Assembly: GCA_963664245.1 (NCBI GenBank)
Contig: OY760934.1
Span: 2,852,001 to 2,916,000 of the forward strand
Reading direction: 5' to 3'
DNA length: 64,000 nucleotides
Source of the DNA: GCA-2711565 sp963664245
Lineage (GTDB): Bacteria > Bacteroidota > Bacteroidia > Bacteroidales > GCA-2711565
How positions within the stretch are numbered: position 1 is the stretch's first letter; each line of letters opens with the position of its first letter. Positions 42,108 through 51,084 of this stretch are shown one piece after another. The position numbers and the translations under genes were made by a program. The notes beneath the pieces are model-generated. The model did no database searches and had not been told where the DNA came from. It saw nothing but the letters and a program-made list of their open reading frames with translations.

Positions 42108-42650
42108 ATGACTGCAATGAAAAATGCTAATGAGAATCCAATTTTGATTCCAAAAGATAGCCTGCTCGAGGGGTTTATAAAAACAAAAAAATCGTTCAGG
42201 ATTGAAAGCGATTTCTATGGTACATTATTATCTACTGAGAAGGTGATTATTGACGAATCTTCTAATGTTGAGGGAGACATCGTTTGTTCGGAGCTGTTAA
42301 TCAGTGGTAATTTTAAAGGCAATATATTTTGTACCGGAAAAACCAGCACTATTGGAAGTGCTCGCATTGAGGGACAGGTTTTTACTAAATTGTTCCAAAA
42401 TGAAAGCAATTGTGATTTAAACTGTTTTATTCAAATCCCGAACAATGATGTAATTGCTGAAATCCAAAAGATTTTGGAAAGTGTTGATTCGAAAACGAAA
42501 CTTTCTACAGATAAAAAGTTAAAAGAGATTGTAGATATTTTTGTAAACAATGTATATACGGCTAAAGGCGAATCCAAAAAACCCAAAGTTGATAATCCAA
42601 ACGATAAAGACAAAGACAAAAAAGACTTTACTAAAGTGGCTGCTTTTTAA
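42108..42650 (+). CDS. Bactofilin-like protein, second of a tandem pair
   Basis: A 180-residue paralogue of the preceding gene, colinear along its whole length: NENPILIPKDSLLEGFIKT, the beta-helix core, the NESNCDLNCFIQIP segment, helical region, and a Lys/Asp-rich tail ending TKVAAF. Proteins are about three-quarters identical in the core while synonymous sites have diverged, indicating an old duplication under protein-level constraint; a 35-base stretch is unchanged. The tail is the most different part. Starts at ATG 42108 and ATG 42117 are both possible; the former gives equal length to its partner. A TPR histidine kinase follows after 88 bp. Confidence 0.78.
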   Translation: MTAMKNANENPILIPKDSLLEGFIKTKKSFRIESDFYGTLLSTEKVIIDESSNVEGDIVCSELLISGNFKGNIFCTGKTSTIGSARIEGQVFTKLFQNESNCDLNCFIQIPNNDVIAEIQKILESVDSKTKLSTDKKLKEIVDIFVNNVYTAKGESKKPKVDNPNDKDKDKKDFTKVAAF

Positions 42651-42738
42651 ATAACAACAGTATATTAAATTTCTTTTTAATTTAAGAAACTCACAGTTCG
42701 AAATTTCGTTTAAGAAATATTGCATTGTGGGTTTTTTT

Positions 42739-44685
42739 ATGAGATATATGATTAAAAGGTTATTGTTGGGTCTGGTTTTGTTTTTAGGGATAATTATTCG
42801 TTTGTATGCTGAGATAAATCCTCAGAATTTGCAGGATCAAAAATCATACATCTCATCTTTGTCTGATAGATGTTGGGAGTTAAGAGAGAAGAATTCAGAT
42901 TCATCATTACATTATGGGGGTAAAGCCCTACAGCTTGCCGAAGAAATAGCATACGATTATGAAATTGCAAGAGCTAGTGGTTTTCTTGGAGTTGTTTACA
43001 TCCATTATTTGCACAAAGCCCGGAAATCGATCCCATATCTTCAGAAAGCATTAGAATATAGTTTGAAGGTTAATGATTCGGTTCAACTTGGCTATGCCTA
43101 CAATAATTTGGGCGATGCATTTATGTTAACCGGAAATGCCTCTCTGGCTTTACAATATGGTGAACATTCTTTAAGTATTTTTACAAAATTGCATCATGAG
43201 TATGGAATAGCTTATGCCTACATTAACCTGGGATTGACTCACCGAATGCAAAAGAATTTTGTTCAGGCCCTGGAATATTTTGAAAAGGCCAAAAAGATTC
43301 GAGAAAAAATCGATGATAAAATTGGACTTGCATCTAATTTATATGAAATAGCCGTTGTTTACGAGAAGACTCAAAAACTGGATCTTGCAATGCAAAACTA
43401 TAGAAGATCTTATTTGCTTCATGCAGAATTGAATAATGTTAAATACAAAGCTTATTGTTTAAATGGAATAGCAAATATTCATTATTTGAATCATCAACTT
43501 GACAGCGCCCTGTTGTATTATAATCGCGCAAAAGAATTGAATTTGGAGAAAAACTATGAGTTTGGGTTAATTGACAATTATATTGGATTGGCCATGGTGT
43601 ATGTTCAAAAAAACATGGTTTTAAAAGGCGAAAAAGCCTTGTCAAACGCAATGCATTTGTCTGAAAAATTAGCGATCCCGAATAAGATATTAGAAACGTA
43701 CGAATCTTATTCTGAGTTTTACAAAGTGCTTGGTGATTATAAAAAAGCGATACTAAGCCTGAATAAGTTTTTGCATTTATATGATTCTTTGCTTTCCATC
43801 CAACGCTTTGAGACCTTGAACGAACTACAAAACCGCTTTTATGTTAATCAAAGATTGATGCAAACGAAAACTGAATTGCATAACAAGAAAAAAGAAAGAA
43901 ATTATTTATTGGTCATTATTTTCTTGTTGACTATGGTTTTTGCAATTATTATTTGGAAAATGATAACACAACATCGTTTAAATAAGCAACTGAAAGAAAT
44001 TAATCATCAGAAAAACAAAATGTTTTCGGTTATTTCGCATGATTTAAAAACACCGTTTAATTCAATTTTGGGATATAGTCAGTTGATCCTAGAAGGGCTT
44101 GATGATAAAGAATATAAGGAGTTGGAGGATTATGCAAGAACCTTGAACAGATCGGCGGAAGATAGTTATAACCTTCTGACACGATTATTGAATTGGTCGA
44201 GGGCTCAAACCGGGCGGATTAAATTTGCCCCTCAGATGGCTCTTGTTGATGAACTGTTTAACGAGCTTCTTGATAAATTTGAGCTCCAGGCTAAAGAGTT
44301 GAATATTCGTCTAATCTTTGAAAATGAGATAAAAGAACCGCTAAAACTGGATTCATTGATCCTGCAAATTGTGTTGTCCAATTTAATTTCGAATGCTTTA
44401 AAGTTTTCTAAAAAAGGAACCTCGGTGAATATTCGTTCAATTAAAAAAGATACTGCTTTGATAATTTTGGTTAAAGATGAAGGAACTGGTATCCCGGATG
44501 AAATTTTAAGTAAAATTTGGGACCGGAATTTTAACTACACTACCCCGGGACTTAGAAAAGAAAAAGGAACAGGGCTTGGGCTTCAAATTTGCAAAGACTT
44601 GGTTCAAGTACATCATGGAAAAATCAGTGTAGAAAGCAAAATAGGAGTTGGGACCCTATTCCAAATTTCGCTCCCTTTACACTAA
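42739..44685 (+). CDS. TPR-containing sensor histidine kinase
   Basis: The product is about 648 residues. An N-terminal hydrophobic signal (LLLGLVLFLGIIIRLYA) is followed by about seven tetratricopeptide repeats in the periplasm (about 30-350; examples AYAYINLGLTHRMQK and ALEYFEKAKKI). A transmembrane helix lies near 390-410, with a coiled coil, HisKA with His434 (SVISHDLKTPFNSILGY), and HATPase_c with DEGTGIPD and GTGLGLQI. The TPR-TM-HK layout is common in Bacteroidota. No receiver is adjacent. Start: ATG 42739 or ATG 42748 rather than the GTG at 42727. The 3' end overlaps the convergent GNAT gene by 9 bp. Its position after the bactofilin pair may be coincidental. Confidence 0.9.
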   Translation: MRYMIKRLLLGLVLFLGIIIRLYAEINPQNLQDQKSYISSLSDRCWELREKNSDSSLHYGGKALQLAEEIAYDYEIARASGFLGVVYIHYLHKARKSIPYLQKALEYSLKVNDSVQLGYAYNNLGDAFMLTGNASLALQYGEHSLSIFTKLHHEYGIAYAYINLGLTHRMQKNFVQALEYFEKAKKIREKIDDKIGLASNLYEIAVVYEKTQKLDLAMQNYRRSYLLHAELNNVKYKAYCLNGIANIHYLNHQLDSALLYYNRAKELNLEKNYEFGLIDNYIGLAMVYVQKNMVLKGEKALSNAMHLSEKLAIPNKILETYESYSEFYKVLGDYKKAILSLNKFLHLYDSLLSIQRFETLNELQNRFYVNQRLMQTKTELHNKKKERNYLLVIIFLLTMVFAIIIWKMITQHRLNKQLKEINHQKNKMFSVISHDLKTPFNSILGYSQLILEGLDDKEYKELEDYARTLNRSAEDSYNLLTRLLNWSRAQTGRIKFAPQMALVDELFNELLDKFELQAKELNIRLIFENEIKEPLKLDSLILQIVLSNLISNALKFSKKGTSVNIRSIKKDTALIILVKDEGTGIPDEILSKIWDRNFNYTTPGLRKEKGTGLGLQICKDLVQVHHGKISVESKIGVGTLFQISLPLH

Positions 44686-45225
44686 GATTCTTTTGCTGGT
44701 GAGCCAGTCCGCTTTATTGATCCTGAAAATAAAAACATCAAGGCCGAAAAGTTTTGCCGATTCGCTGATAATCATCCCGTTTTTCCGTGCTACATTTTGC
44801 GAAGCAATGTTTCTTTTATCGATGACAGAAATTAAACGTTCCGTCAGCTTGTTTTCAAAAGCAAAATCACGGCATTTTTTTGCAGCTTCGGTAGCAAAAC
44901 CTTTTCCCCAAAAAGCAGGGATGAGGTGGTAGCCAATTTCAATTTCTTTTTTGCCATTGATAGTTTGCTCCAACAGGCCACATTGACCAATGTATTTTCC
45001 CGTTTCTTTTTCAATCAATGCATGTAATCCGTATCGTTTGTCCTTGTACCTTTTTAGCTGTATGTTAATCCAGTTTTCGGCCTGAGCCTTAATGCTCATT
45101 GTTAAATCAATGCCCAGGTATTTAAGATTTGGGTTGTCTTTAAAATAAGTTTCCCATCCAAGGGCATCATTTTTTTCAATTTTTCTGAAGACCAGCCTTT
45201 CGGTTTCAATTCCGTCTAAATACAT
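44677..45225 (-). CDS. GNAT family N-acetyltransferase, RimJ/RimL-like
   Basis: A 182-residue acetyltransferase of the Acetyltransf_3 group. It begins ETERLVFRKIEKNDALGWETYF, has the acetyl-CoA pyrophosphate loop around HLIPAFWGKGFATEAAK, and the NIASQNVARKNGM segment typical of RimJ/RimL/PaiB-like enzymes. It probably acetylates an N-terminal amine or a small molecule; the substrate is unknown. It converges with the histidine kinase gene (9-bp overlap) and is divergent from the cobalamin riboswitch and btuF. Confidence 0.9.
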   Translation of the reverse strand: MYLDGIETERLVFRKIEKNDALGWETYFKDNPNLKYLGIDLTMSIKAQAENWINIQLKRYKDKRYGLHALIEKETGKYIGQCGLLEQTINGKKEIEIGYHLIPAFWGKGFATEAAKKCRDFAFENKLTERLISVIDKRNIASQNVARKNGMIISESAKLFGLDVFIFRINKADWLTSKRILV

Positions 45226-45305
45226 AATGTTGCGATTACAATAATATTTACTTCAAAAATAAGGAGATAAACGCTAATTTGTATGGATGGTCCCCAATTA
45301 AGTTT

Positions 45306-45313
45306 TATCTTTG
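45306..45313 (+). promoter_or_regulatory. Promoter -7 element upstream of the btuFCD riboswitch
   Basis: TATCTTTG matches TAnnTTTG and lies just before the riboswitch aptamer. TTTG at 45278-45281 could serve as -33 box, though the 24-bp spacing is longer than usual. Confidence 0.5.
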
Positions 45314-45317
45314 CTGC

Positions 45318-45490
45318 ATTGGTGGATATTTTCCTTAAAAGGGAATCCCGTGATTCGCTGGCTGGCGGAAAGTCGGGAGCTGTCCCCGCAGCTGTAAGTC
45401 TGAATATTTTAAGTTATAAAGCCACTATTTGCCAACTGGCAGATGGGAAGGCAACTTAAAACAGGCGAGCCAGAAGACCTGCCAATAACA
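45318..45490 (+). ncRNA. Cobalamin (AdoCbl/B12) riboswitch 1, controlling btuFCD
   Basis: Conserved cobalamin aptamer elements appear in order: GGGAATCCCGTGA (45341-45353), CGGGAGCTGTCCCCGCAGC around 45375-45392 followed by TGTAAGTC, GCCACT (45421), GATGGGAAGGC (45442-45452), and the B12 box GCCAGAAGACCTGCC (45469-45483). btuF begins 46 bp after the aptamer, a distance that fits control by translation or by a short expression platform. It predicts repression of B12 import when adenosylcobalamin is plentiful. The ends are approximate. Confidence 0.93.
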
Positions 45491-45535
45491 GTAGTGAACA
45501 TCGCTTAATTGCCGGGTGAAGCATTATTTTGAATT

Positions 45536-46348
45536 ATGAAAAAATTTATCTTCCTTTTTTTAGTTTTAATGAGCCTTCATTTAAGTGCTCAAATTCCCCA
45601 ACGAATTGTTTCCTTGGTTCCTTCAATCACAAAAGAACTGGTACTGCTTGGGCTCGACGAAAAAATAGTGGGCATCACAAATTATTGCCAAATCCCCGAT
45701 AAAGGAAAATACCCGGTGGTCGCTTCGGCCATGGATGTAAATATTGAAAAAATAATTACCCTGAACCCCGAATTGGTTTTTGCCTCAAGCTTAAATAAGC
45801 CGGGAACCCTGGCTGTTTTGAGAAAAGCCGGGATTAACGTTGTGAACCTTGTTTTGCCGCGTTCTTACGAAGAAATTAATGCCCAGTTTATAGAAATTGG
45901 CGAGATGTGCGGTAAGAAAGAAAAAGCCCTTGAAATCGTTGGGGTTCAAAAAGAAAAGATAAAACACTTGCAAAATCGAATCCCGAAAACGCAAACGCTC
46001 AGGATGTTTTTTGAAATAGGGGCCAATCCGCTTTGGTGTGTTGTTCCGGGGATGTTTATGGATGATTTTATTCGCCTGTCGGGAGGGCAAAATATTGCTA
46101 AAGATATTACAAACGGAGCCATTAGCCGCGAAAGTGTTTTAATCCGCGACCCGGAAATTATTATTGTTTCTTCGATGGGGATTGTTGGTGCCGAGGAGGT
46201 TAAAATCTGGAAATCGTATCAACATTTATCGGCGGTAAAAAATGATATGGTTTTTGTGGTTGATGCTGATAAATCGTGCAGCCCTACTCCGGTCGATTTT
46301 GTTGAAGCCCTTGAAGAAATCATTACTTTTATTTACAAGAAAAAATAA
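45536..46348 (+). CDS. btuF: Cobalamin ABC transporter substrate-binding protein
   Basis: A 270-residue periplasmic protein. A signal peptide (MKKFIFLFLVLMSLHLSAQ) is followed by a class III helical-backbone binding protein with RIVSLVPSITKELVLLGLDEK at the mature N-terminus, a helix around KIITLNPELVFAS, and the VDADKSCSPTPVDFVEAL end. BtuF captures cobalamin or corrinoids delivered by BtuB and passes them to BtuCD. The riboswitch directly upstream and the following btuC and btuD genes make the ligand assignment strong. It is followed 2 bp later by btuC. Confidence 0.9.
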   Translation: MKKFIFLFLVLMSLHLSAQIPQRIVSLVPSITKELVLLGLDEKIVGITNYCQIPDKGKYPVVASAMDVNIEKIITLNPELVFASSLNKPGTLAVLRKAGINVVNLVLPRSYEEINAQFIEIGEMCGKKEKALEIVGVQKEKIKHLQNRIPKTQTLRMFFEIGANPLWCVVPGMFMDDFIRLSGGQNIAKDITNGAISRESVLIRDPEIIIVSSMGIVGAEEVKIWKSYQHLSAVKNDMVFVVDADKSCSPTPVDFVEALEEIITFIYKKK

Positions 46349-46350
46349 GC

Positions 46351-47361
46351 ATGAAATCCAAAGCCATAAAATGGGGACTTTTTTCGGCAATTTTATTTGT
46401 CTGCCTGATTTTTGCCATTGGTATTTCGTTAAGCATAGGCGAATTGCATTTTTCGTTGTTTGAAATTCCCGCAATTTTAAAACAGGGGCCGGGAAGCATG
46501 GAGTACATCATCATCCACGATATCCGTTTGCCTCGGGTATTGCTCGGAGTTGCCGTTGGAGGGGCCTTAAGCTTGTCAGGCGTGGTTTTGCAGGGCGTTT
46601 ATCGTAATCCGTTGGTTGAACCTTATACGCTGGGAATTTCCGGGGGAGCTGCCTTAGGTGTTGCCATGACCATTGTTTTTGGATTAAACTTTTTAATTGG
46701 TTCGTTTATGTTGCCCCTGATGGGTTTTGCCGGGGCGGTTGCTTCCGTGATTTTGGTTTACATCATAAGCGTTAAACGGGGGCAAATCCGCATTCAAAAC
46801 ATGCTGTTGATAGGCGTTATGGTTAGTTTTATTTCTTCCTCGGCCATGATGCTTTTAATGTCTATCACAACCACCCAAAATTTGCACGGCATTGTATTTT
46901 GGATGATGGGCAGTTTGGATGAACCCAATAAATCGTTGATTTGGATAAATTTGGGCGTCTCGGTTTTTGGCTTGATCGCGGCCTATTTTTTTGTACGACC
47001 CTTAAATGCCTTGCGTTTGGGCGAAGAAAAGGCACGCCATTTGGGCATTAATACCAATGTTTCGATAAAAATATTGTTTATTCTTGCCAGTTTGTTGGCC
47101 GGGGTGAGTGTTGCTGTTGCCGGGGTGATTGGCTTTATCGGGCTGGTTATTCCGCATATTATGCGGCTTATTGTCGGATCCGATTACCGGATCTTACTAC
47201 TTTCCTCTTTTTTGAGCGGCAGTACGTTTTTAATCCTTTGCGATTCGGTTTCCAGGGTAATTATTCAGCCGAATGAATTGCCGATTGGCGTTATTACCGG
47301 GATCATTGGCGGACTGGTATTTGTAATCATATTAAGTAAATCGTCATTTAAATTTAAGTAA
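46351..47361 (+). CDS. btuC: Cobalamin ABC transporter permease
   Basis: A 336-residue FecCD/BtuC-family permease with about ten transmembrane helices. Diagnostic stretches are IRLPRVLLGVAVGGALSLSG, NPLVEPYTLGISGGAALG, and GFIGLVIPHIMRLIVGSDYR, the coupling-helix region for the ATPase. It forms the dimeric channel for vitamin B12 in the inner membrane. It lies between btuF (2 bp) and btuD (16 bp) in one operon under the riboswitch. FecCD permeases also carry siderophores, but operon context favours cobalamin. Confidence 0.92.
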   Translation: MKSKAIKWGLFSAILFVCLIFAIGISLSIGELHFSLFEIPAILKQGPGSMEYIIIHDIRLPRVLLGVAVGGALSLSGVVLQGVYRNPLVEPYTLGISGGAALGVAMTIVFGLNFLIGSFMLPLMGFAGAVASVILVYIISVKRGQIRIQNMLLIGVMVSFISSSAMMLLMSITTTQNLHGIVFWMMGSLDEPNKSLIWINLGVSVFGLIAAYFFVRPLNALRLGEEKARHLGINTNVSIKILFILASLLAGVSVAVAGVIGFIGLVIPHIMRLIVGSDYRILLLSSFLSGSTFLILCDSVSRVIIQPNELPIGVITGIIGGLVFVIILSKSSFKFK

Positions 47362-47377
47362 ACTTAAAAACAAAAAG

Positions 47378-48193
47378 TTGTCTAATCATATTCTCGACAT
47401 ACAAGATTTTAGTTGCGGTTACGGTTCTAAGTTCAGCTTGAAAAAAATAAATATCAAATTGAAGGAAGGAACTTTTGCCGGGGTTATCGGTCCTAATGGA
47501 GCCGGAAAAACAACTTTGTTCAGGGGGATAACTTCCGAGTTATCTGTTCGTGAGGGGAGGCTGAAAATTTGCAATGTTGATTCGAACACCCTGAGTTATA
47601 AGGAGAAAGCACAGGCTGTTGCAGTTGTATCGCAAAGCATTGAATCGGCTTATATTAAAGTAGAAGATTATGTTTTGATGGGTCGTTTGCCTTACCGTCA
47701 GCGGTTTGCATTTTTTGAAACCAGCGAAGATATGGCCATTGCCAAAAAATACATGCGCCTTACCAATGTTTGGCATTTGAAGGATAAATTTATGACCGAG
47801 TTAAGCGGTGGCGAACAGCAATTGGCCGGGATAGCCCGGGCCTTAACGCAACAACCCAAGCTTTTGTTGTTGGATGAACCAACTGCCCACCTCGACATTA
47901 CCCACCAGGTTCAGGTATTAAATCTTATCCAGGAACTTAATAAAGAATTGAACTTAACGGTTCTGATGAACATCCACGATTTGAATTTGGCCGGCGAATA
48001 TTGCGATTATCTCATCTTGTTGAAGAATGGGCAAATTCATACCCAGGGCGAACCCGAAAAAGTGTTGGACTATAAAATCATTGAAGAAGTTTACGAAACG
48101 GTGGTCATCACCAAAACAAATCCCGTTTCCGGAAAACCTGCAATATTTCTTGTTTCCGGGGAAGTGTTGAATAAAATAAAAAATAAGGGTTAA
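47378..48193 (+). CDS. btuD: Cobalamin ABC transporter ATP-binding protein
   Basis: A 271-residue ATPase of the FepC/BtuD class. Walker A is GPNGAGKT, the signature is LSGGEQQLAGIARAL, Walker B is LLLLDEPTAHLD, and the switch His is in NIHDLNLA. The start is TTG at 47378 (SNHILDIQDFSCGYG follows): no ATG occurs in frame between the btuC stop and this codon. It powers BtuC. It is last in the riboswitch-controlled btuFCD operon; the second riboswitch follows after about 140 bp. Confidence 0.9.
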   Translation: MSNHILDIQDFSCGYGSKFSLKKINIKLKEGTFAGVIGPNGAGKTTLFRGITSELSVREGRLKICNVDSNTLSYKEKAQAVAVVSQSIESAYIKVEDYVLMGRLPYRQRFAFFETSEDMAIAKKYMRLTNVWHLKDKFMTELSGGEQQLAGIARALTQQPKLLLLDEPTAHLDITHQVQVLNLIQELNKELNLTVLMNIHDLNLAGEYCDYLILLKNGQIHTQGEPEKVLDYKIIEEVYETVVITKTNPVSGKPAIFLVSGEVLNKIKNKG

Positions 48194-48293
48194 TTTACCA
48201 TCAATAATTTTTAAATCACAGAAAAGTTTAAAATGCCAAATCCTATTGGAGTTTGCTTATTGTAATCCGTAACTTTTTTGATGAAGAAATACA

Positions 48294-48324
48294 TTTGCCG
48301 GAACTAAATTTAGTATTACATTTG
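48294..48324 (+). promoter_or_regulatory. Bacteroidota consensus promoter for the btuB-cob operon
   Basis: TTTG at 48294-48297, then 19 bp, then TACATTTG at 48317-48324: an exact match to the TTTG-N19-TAnnTTTG promoter. Transcription should start near 48331, directly ahead of the second cobalamin aptamer. This is the best promoter in the window. Confidence 0.8.
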
Positions 48325-48332
48325 CAACAATT

Positions 48333-48505
48333 ATTGGTTCAAAAAGATTAAAAAGGGAATCCTGTGATTCAGAGTAATCTGGAAAGTCAGGAGCTGTCCC
48401 CGCAGCTGTAAGTCCTAATAATGTTTTGAGCACCCTTGCCACTGTCCGCCAACTGGCGGATGGGAAGGCCGCTTAAAACGGACAAGCCAGAAGACCTGCC
48501 AATAA
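48333..48505 (+). ncRNA. Cobalamin (AdoCbl/B12) riboswitch 2, controlling btuB-cobUTSC
   Basis: It has the same aptamer elements as the one at 45.3 kb: GGGAATCCTGTGA (48355-48367), CAGGAGCTGTCCCCGCAGC around 48389-48407 followed by TGTAAGTC, GCCACTGTCC, GATGGGAAGGCC (48459-48470), and the B12 box GCCAGAAGACCTGCC (48486-48500). The two share the peripheral hairpin GCCAACTGGC. About 120 bp separate it from btuB, space for an expression platform, in which GTAGCTTTCGGGC-GAAAGGCGAAGG may form part of a stem. The ends are approximate. Confidence 0.93.
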
Positions 48506-48627
48506 AGTGTTTCGTAGCTTTCGGGCGAAAGGCGAAGGAATGATTAAGGATTATTCCCCGATCAGTCTTCACTAACAACCGATGGTTTCGAATGATTTAA
48601 TTTTTTATTCATTAAACATTTGTTACT

Positions 48628-50544
48628 ATGCAAGTAAAAATTTTTGGCTTAGCTTGTTTGATGCTACTCAGCACAGTAGTGTTCGGACAAAAATCAATGA
48701 CCGATAAAACCCATGATTTGGATGAAGTGGTCGTAAAATCAACAAAACTGCAGGATTATGCCGTTGGTTCAAACGTCCAAAAAATTGACAGTTTGGACAA
48801 AAAAATGTATGTGACTGCTTCAATGGCTGAACTTTTGGCTAATTTGAGTTTAGTTCGTATTAATGAAAATGGCCCCGGTGGGGTTTCAAATCCTTCAATC
48901 AGGGGAGGTGTTTCAGCACAAACAGCCGTATTATGGAACGGAATAAATCTTCAGGACGCTTCAAATGGCAGTGTTGATATGGCACAGTTACCCGCAGTGT
49001 TTTTTGATGATGTGAATGTGCAATATGGTGGATTAGGAACGCTGTTTGGTAGTGGAGCTTCTGCCGGAGCGATTCACCTTGCTTCTAATGATCTTTTTAA
49101 AACAGGTAATTATTTAAAATTACAACTTTCAGGTGCCAGTTTTAATTCAGGTAAAGCTTTTGTTGCAAATAAAATCGGGAACAATAAACTTTCCAATTCA
49201 TTTAAGTTTTTCTATCTAAATGCAGATAACGATTTTTCTTATGATTTGGCCGATGGGACAGAAAAATATCAATCAAATGCAGGACAAAAAACAATTTCTT
49301 TTCTTAATGAGATTCAATACAAAACCAGCGAAAATTCTTCTTTGAAAGCCAGCATCTGGTATCAAACGTATGATAAAAATATTCAAACAACCATCTCTGC
49401 CGTGGCTCCAAGCCAGGCTAGTCAGTTTGACAAACAGCTATATACTTCTTTGAACTGGGGAATATGTACTGATCGCTTTTCTTTAAAACTAAACAGCGCA
49501 CTGATTTCTAAATCGATGAATTACGAAGATCCTGTTTTGGATAGCAAAAACATGAATGTTAATCGTTCGTTGGTGAATGAAGTAAGCGCAAAATATTTTA
49601 TTGCTAAAGGCCAAAGCATTACATCAGGAGTTAATTTTACTTATGAAGAAGGAGAATCAAGGAACTTTGCAGGTTTAGAAAGCCGCCGCCGATTATCAGG
49701 TTTTGTATCGTATAAAGCTGCGGATATTGTAGATGTTATTACCATTGTTCCTTCTGTACGTGTTGAAATGCTTGATGGTGATTTCGTGCCATTTATCCCT
49801 TCACTTGGAGTTAGTGTAAAAGTTGCCCCGAAAGTTATTCTTAATTCTACCATTTCACGTGTTTATCGTAACCCTACTTTTAATGATTTATACTGGTATG
49901 ATCCGGTATGGAACATGATGGGTAATGAAGATTTAGAAGCTGAAACAGGATGGAGTTTTGATGCTGGTTTTGAAGAAGAATTTAAAATAGGTTCAGTAGA
50001 TATGGTTCTAAAACAAAATTTTTTCTTAAATAAAATTGATGATTGGATTGTTTGGACGCCGAGTGCCGATTACTCTTCATGGAGCGTTGAAAATAAAGAT
50101 GAAGGGGAAACCATTGGAATTGATTTATTTGCCGGTTCTCATTTTGAGTTAGGAGATGTTCTTTTTGATGTTTCGGCATCTTACACTTGGATTGAATCAA
50201 ATTATGTAGAGGTTAATGGCGATGAAGAAACTGAAAGCAGAATGCAATATGTTCCCAAACATCGTTTTATGATAAATATCGGCGTGGGACAAAAAGACTG
50301 GAGAGTTGCTTATAATCATAATTATTATGACAGCCGTTATACAGGAGCTGCTTATTCAGGTAATTTAGGAGCTTACTTCTTAAGTGATTTAAGTGCTCAA
50401 TACACTATTAATTTTGATAAAGACAGCTTAACCATGACTGCAAGGGCAAAAAACCTCTGGGATAGAAATTACCAGGTAATTTATGATTATGCCATGCCTA
50501 AAATTAATTTCGAATTTAGCTTATTGTATAATTTGAACTTATAA
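48628..50544 (+). CDS. btuB: TonB-dependent cobalamin receptor
   Basis: A 638-residue outer-membrane receptor. A signal peptide (MQVKIFGLACLMLLSTVVFG) is followed by a TonB box HDLDEVVVK, a plug (about 40-150: NPSIRGGVSAQTAVLWNG, VQYGGLGTLFGSGASAGAI), and a beta barrel ending YNLNL. The terminal Asn-Leu after an aromatic-rich strand is not the usual terminal Phe. Placement after a cobalamin riboswitch and before cobU-cobT-cobS-cobC makes B12 or corrinoid the likely ligand. It differs from the BtuB-like receptor at 26 kb, which lacks the riboswitch. Confidence 0.9.
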   Translation: MQVKIFGLACLMLLSTVVFGQKSMTDKTHDLDEVVVKSTKLQDYAVGSNVQKIDSLDKKMYVTASMAELLANLSLVRINENGPGGVSNPSIRGGVSAQTAVLWNGINLQDASNGSVDMAQLPAVFFDDVNVQYGGLGTLFGSGASAGAIHLASNDLFKTGNYLKLQLSGASFNSGKAFVANKIGNNKLSNSFKFFYLNADNDFSYDLADGTEKYQSNAGQKTISFLNEIQYKTSENSSLKASIWYQTYDKNIQTTISAVAPSQASQFDKQLYTSLNWGICTDRFSLKLNSALISKSMNYEDPVLDSKNMNVNRSLVNEVSAKYFIAKGQSITSGVNFTYEEGESRNFAGLESRRRLSGFVSYKAADIVDVITIVPSVRVEMLDGDFVPFIPSLGVSVKVAPKVILNSTISRVYRNPTFNDLYWYDPVWNMMGNEDLEAETGWSFDAGFEEEFKIGSVDMVLKQNFFLNKIDDWIVWTPSADYSSWSVENKDEGETIGIDLFAGSHFELGDVLFDVSASYTWIESNYVEVNGDEETESRMQYVPKHRFMINIGVGQKDWRVAYNHNYYDSRYTGAAYSGNLGAYFLSDLSAQYTINFDKDSLTMTARAKNLWDRNYQVIYDYAMPKINFEFSLLYNLNL

Positions 50545-50573
50545 TTTTAAGTAACTTTCCATAAATTTTGAAT

Positions 50574-51083
50574 ATGGAAATTATTTTTATAACAGGTGGC
50601 CAGCGTTCGGGGAAAAGCCGTTTTGCCCAAAGGCTGGCACTTGATAAATCTTCTCATCCCATGTATGTGGCCACGGCCCGTGTATGGGATGATGATTTTA
50701 AGAAACGGATTAAACGCCACCAGGCAGACAGAGGTCCCGAATGGCTCAATGCTGAAGCAGAAAAATACATTTCCACGATAGATTACACAAATACGAAAGT
50801 TGCGGTTGTTGATTGTGTGACCCTTTGGCTGACGAATTTTTTTGTTGATAACAAACAGGATGTAGAAATTTGTTTACAGCAGGCCAAAGAGGAGTTCGAT
50901 AAATTTTGTAAGCATAATATATGTGCCATTGTTGTTTCAAATGAGCTGGGCATGAGCCTGCACGCCGAAACCGAAACCGGCCGCAAATTTACCGATTTGC
51001 AGGGTTGGATGAATCAATATATTGCTGATAAGGCGGATGCGGTTTATTTTATGGTAGCTGGCATTCCGCAAAAAATTAAATAA
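50574..51083 (+). CDS. cobU: Adenosylcobinamide kinase / adenosylcobinamide-phosphate guanylyltransferase
   Basis: CobU phosphorylates adenosylcobinamide and then transfers GMP to it, preparing the corrinoid for lower-ligand attachment. The 169-residue protein carries the P-loop GGQRSGKS (8-15), the VATARVWDDDFKKRIKRHQ segment, and VDCVTLWLTN with VVSNELGMSLH, all diagnostic. I chose the ATG at 50574 over the TTG at 50568. The gene is directly after btuB and one base before cobT, in the riboswitch-controlled operon. Confidence 0.95.
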   Translation: MEIIFITGGQRSGKSRFAQRLALDKSSHPMYVATARVWDDDFKKRIKRHQADRGPEWLNAEAEKYISTIDYTNTKVAVVDCVTLWLTNFFVDNKQDVEICLQQAKEEFDKFCKHNICAIVVSNELGMSLHAETETGRKFTDLQGWMNQYIADKADAVYFMVAGIPQKIK

Positions 51084-51084
51084 G

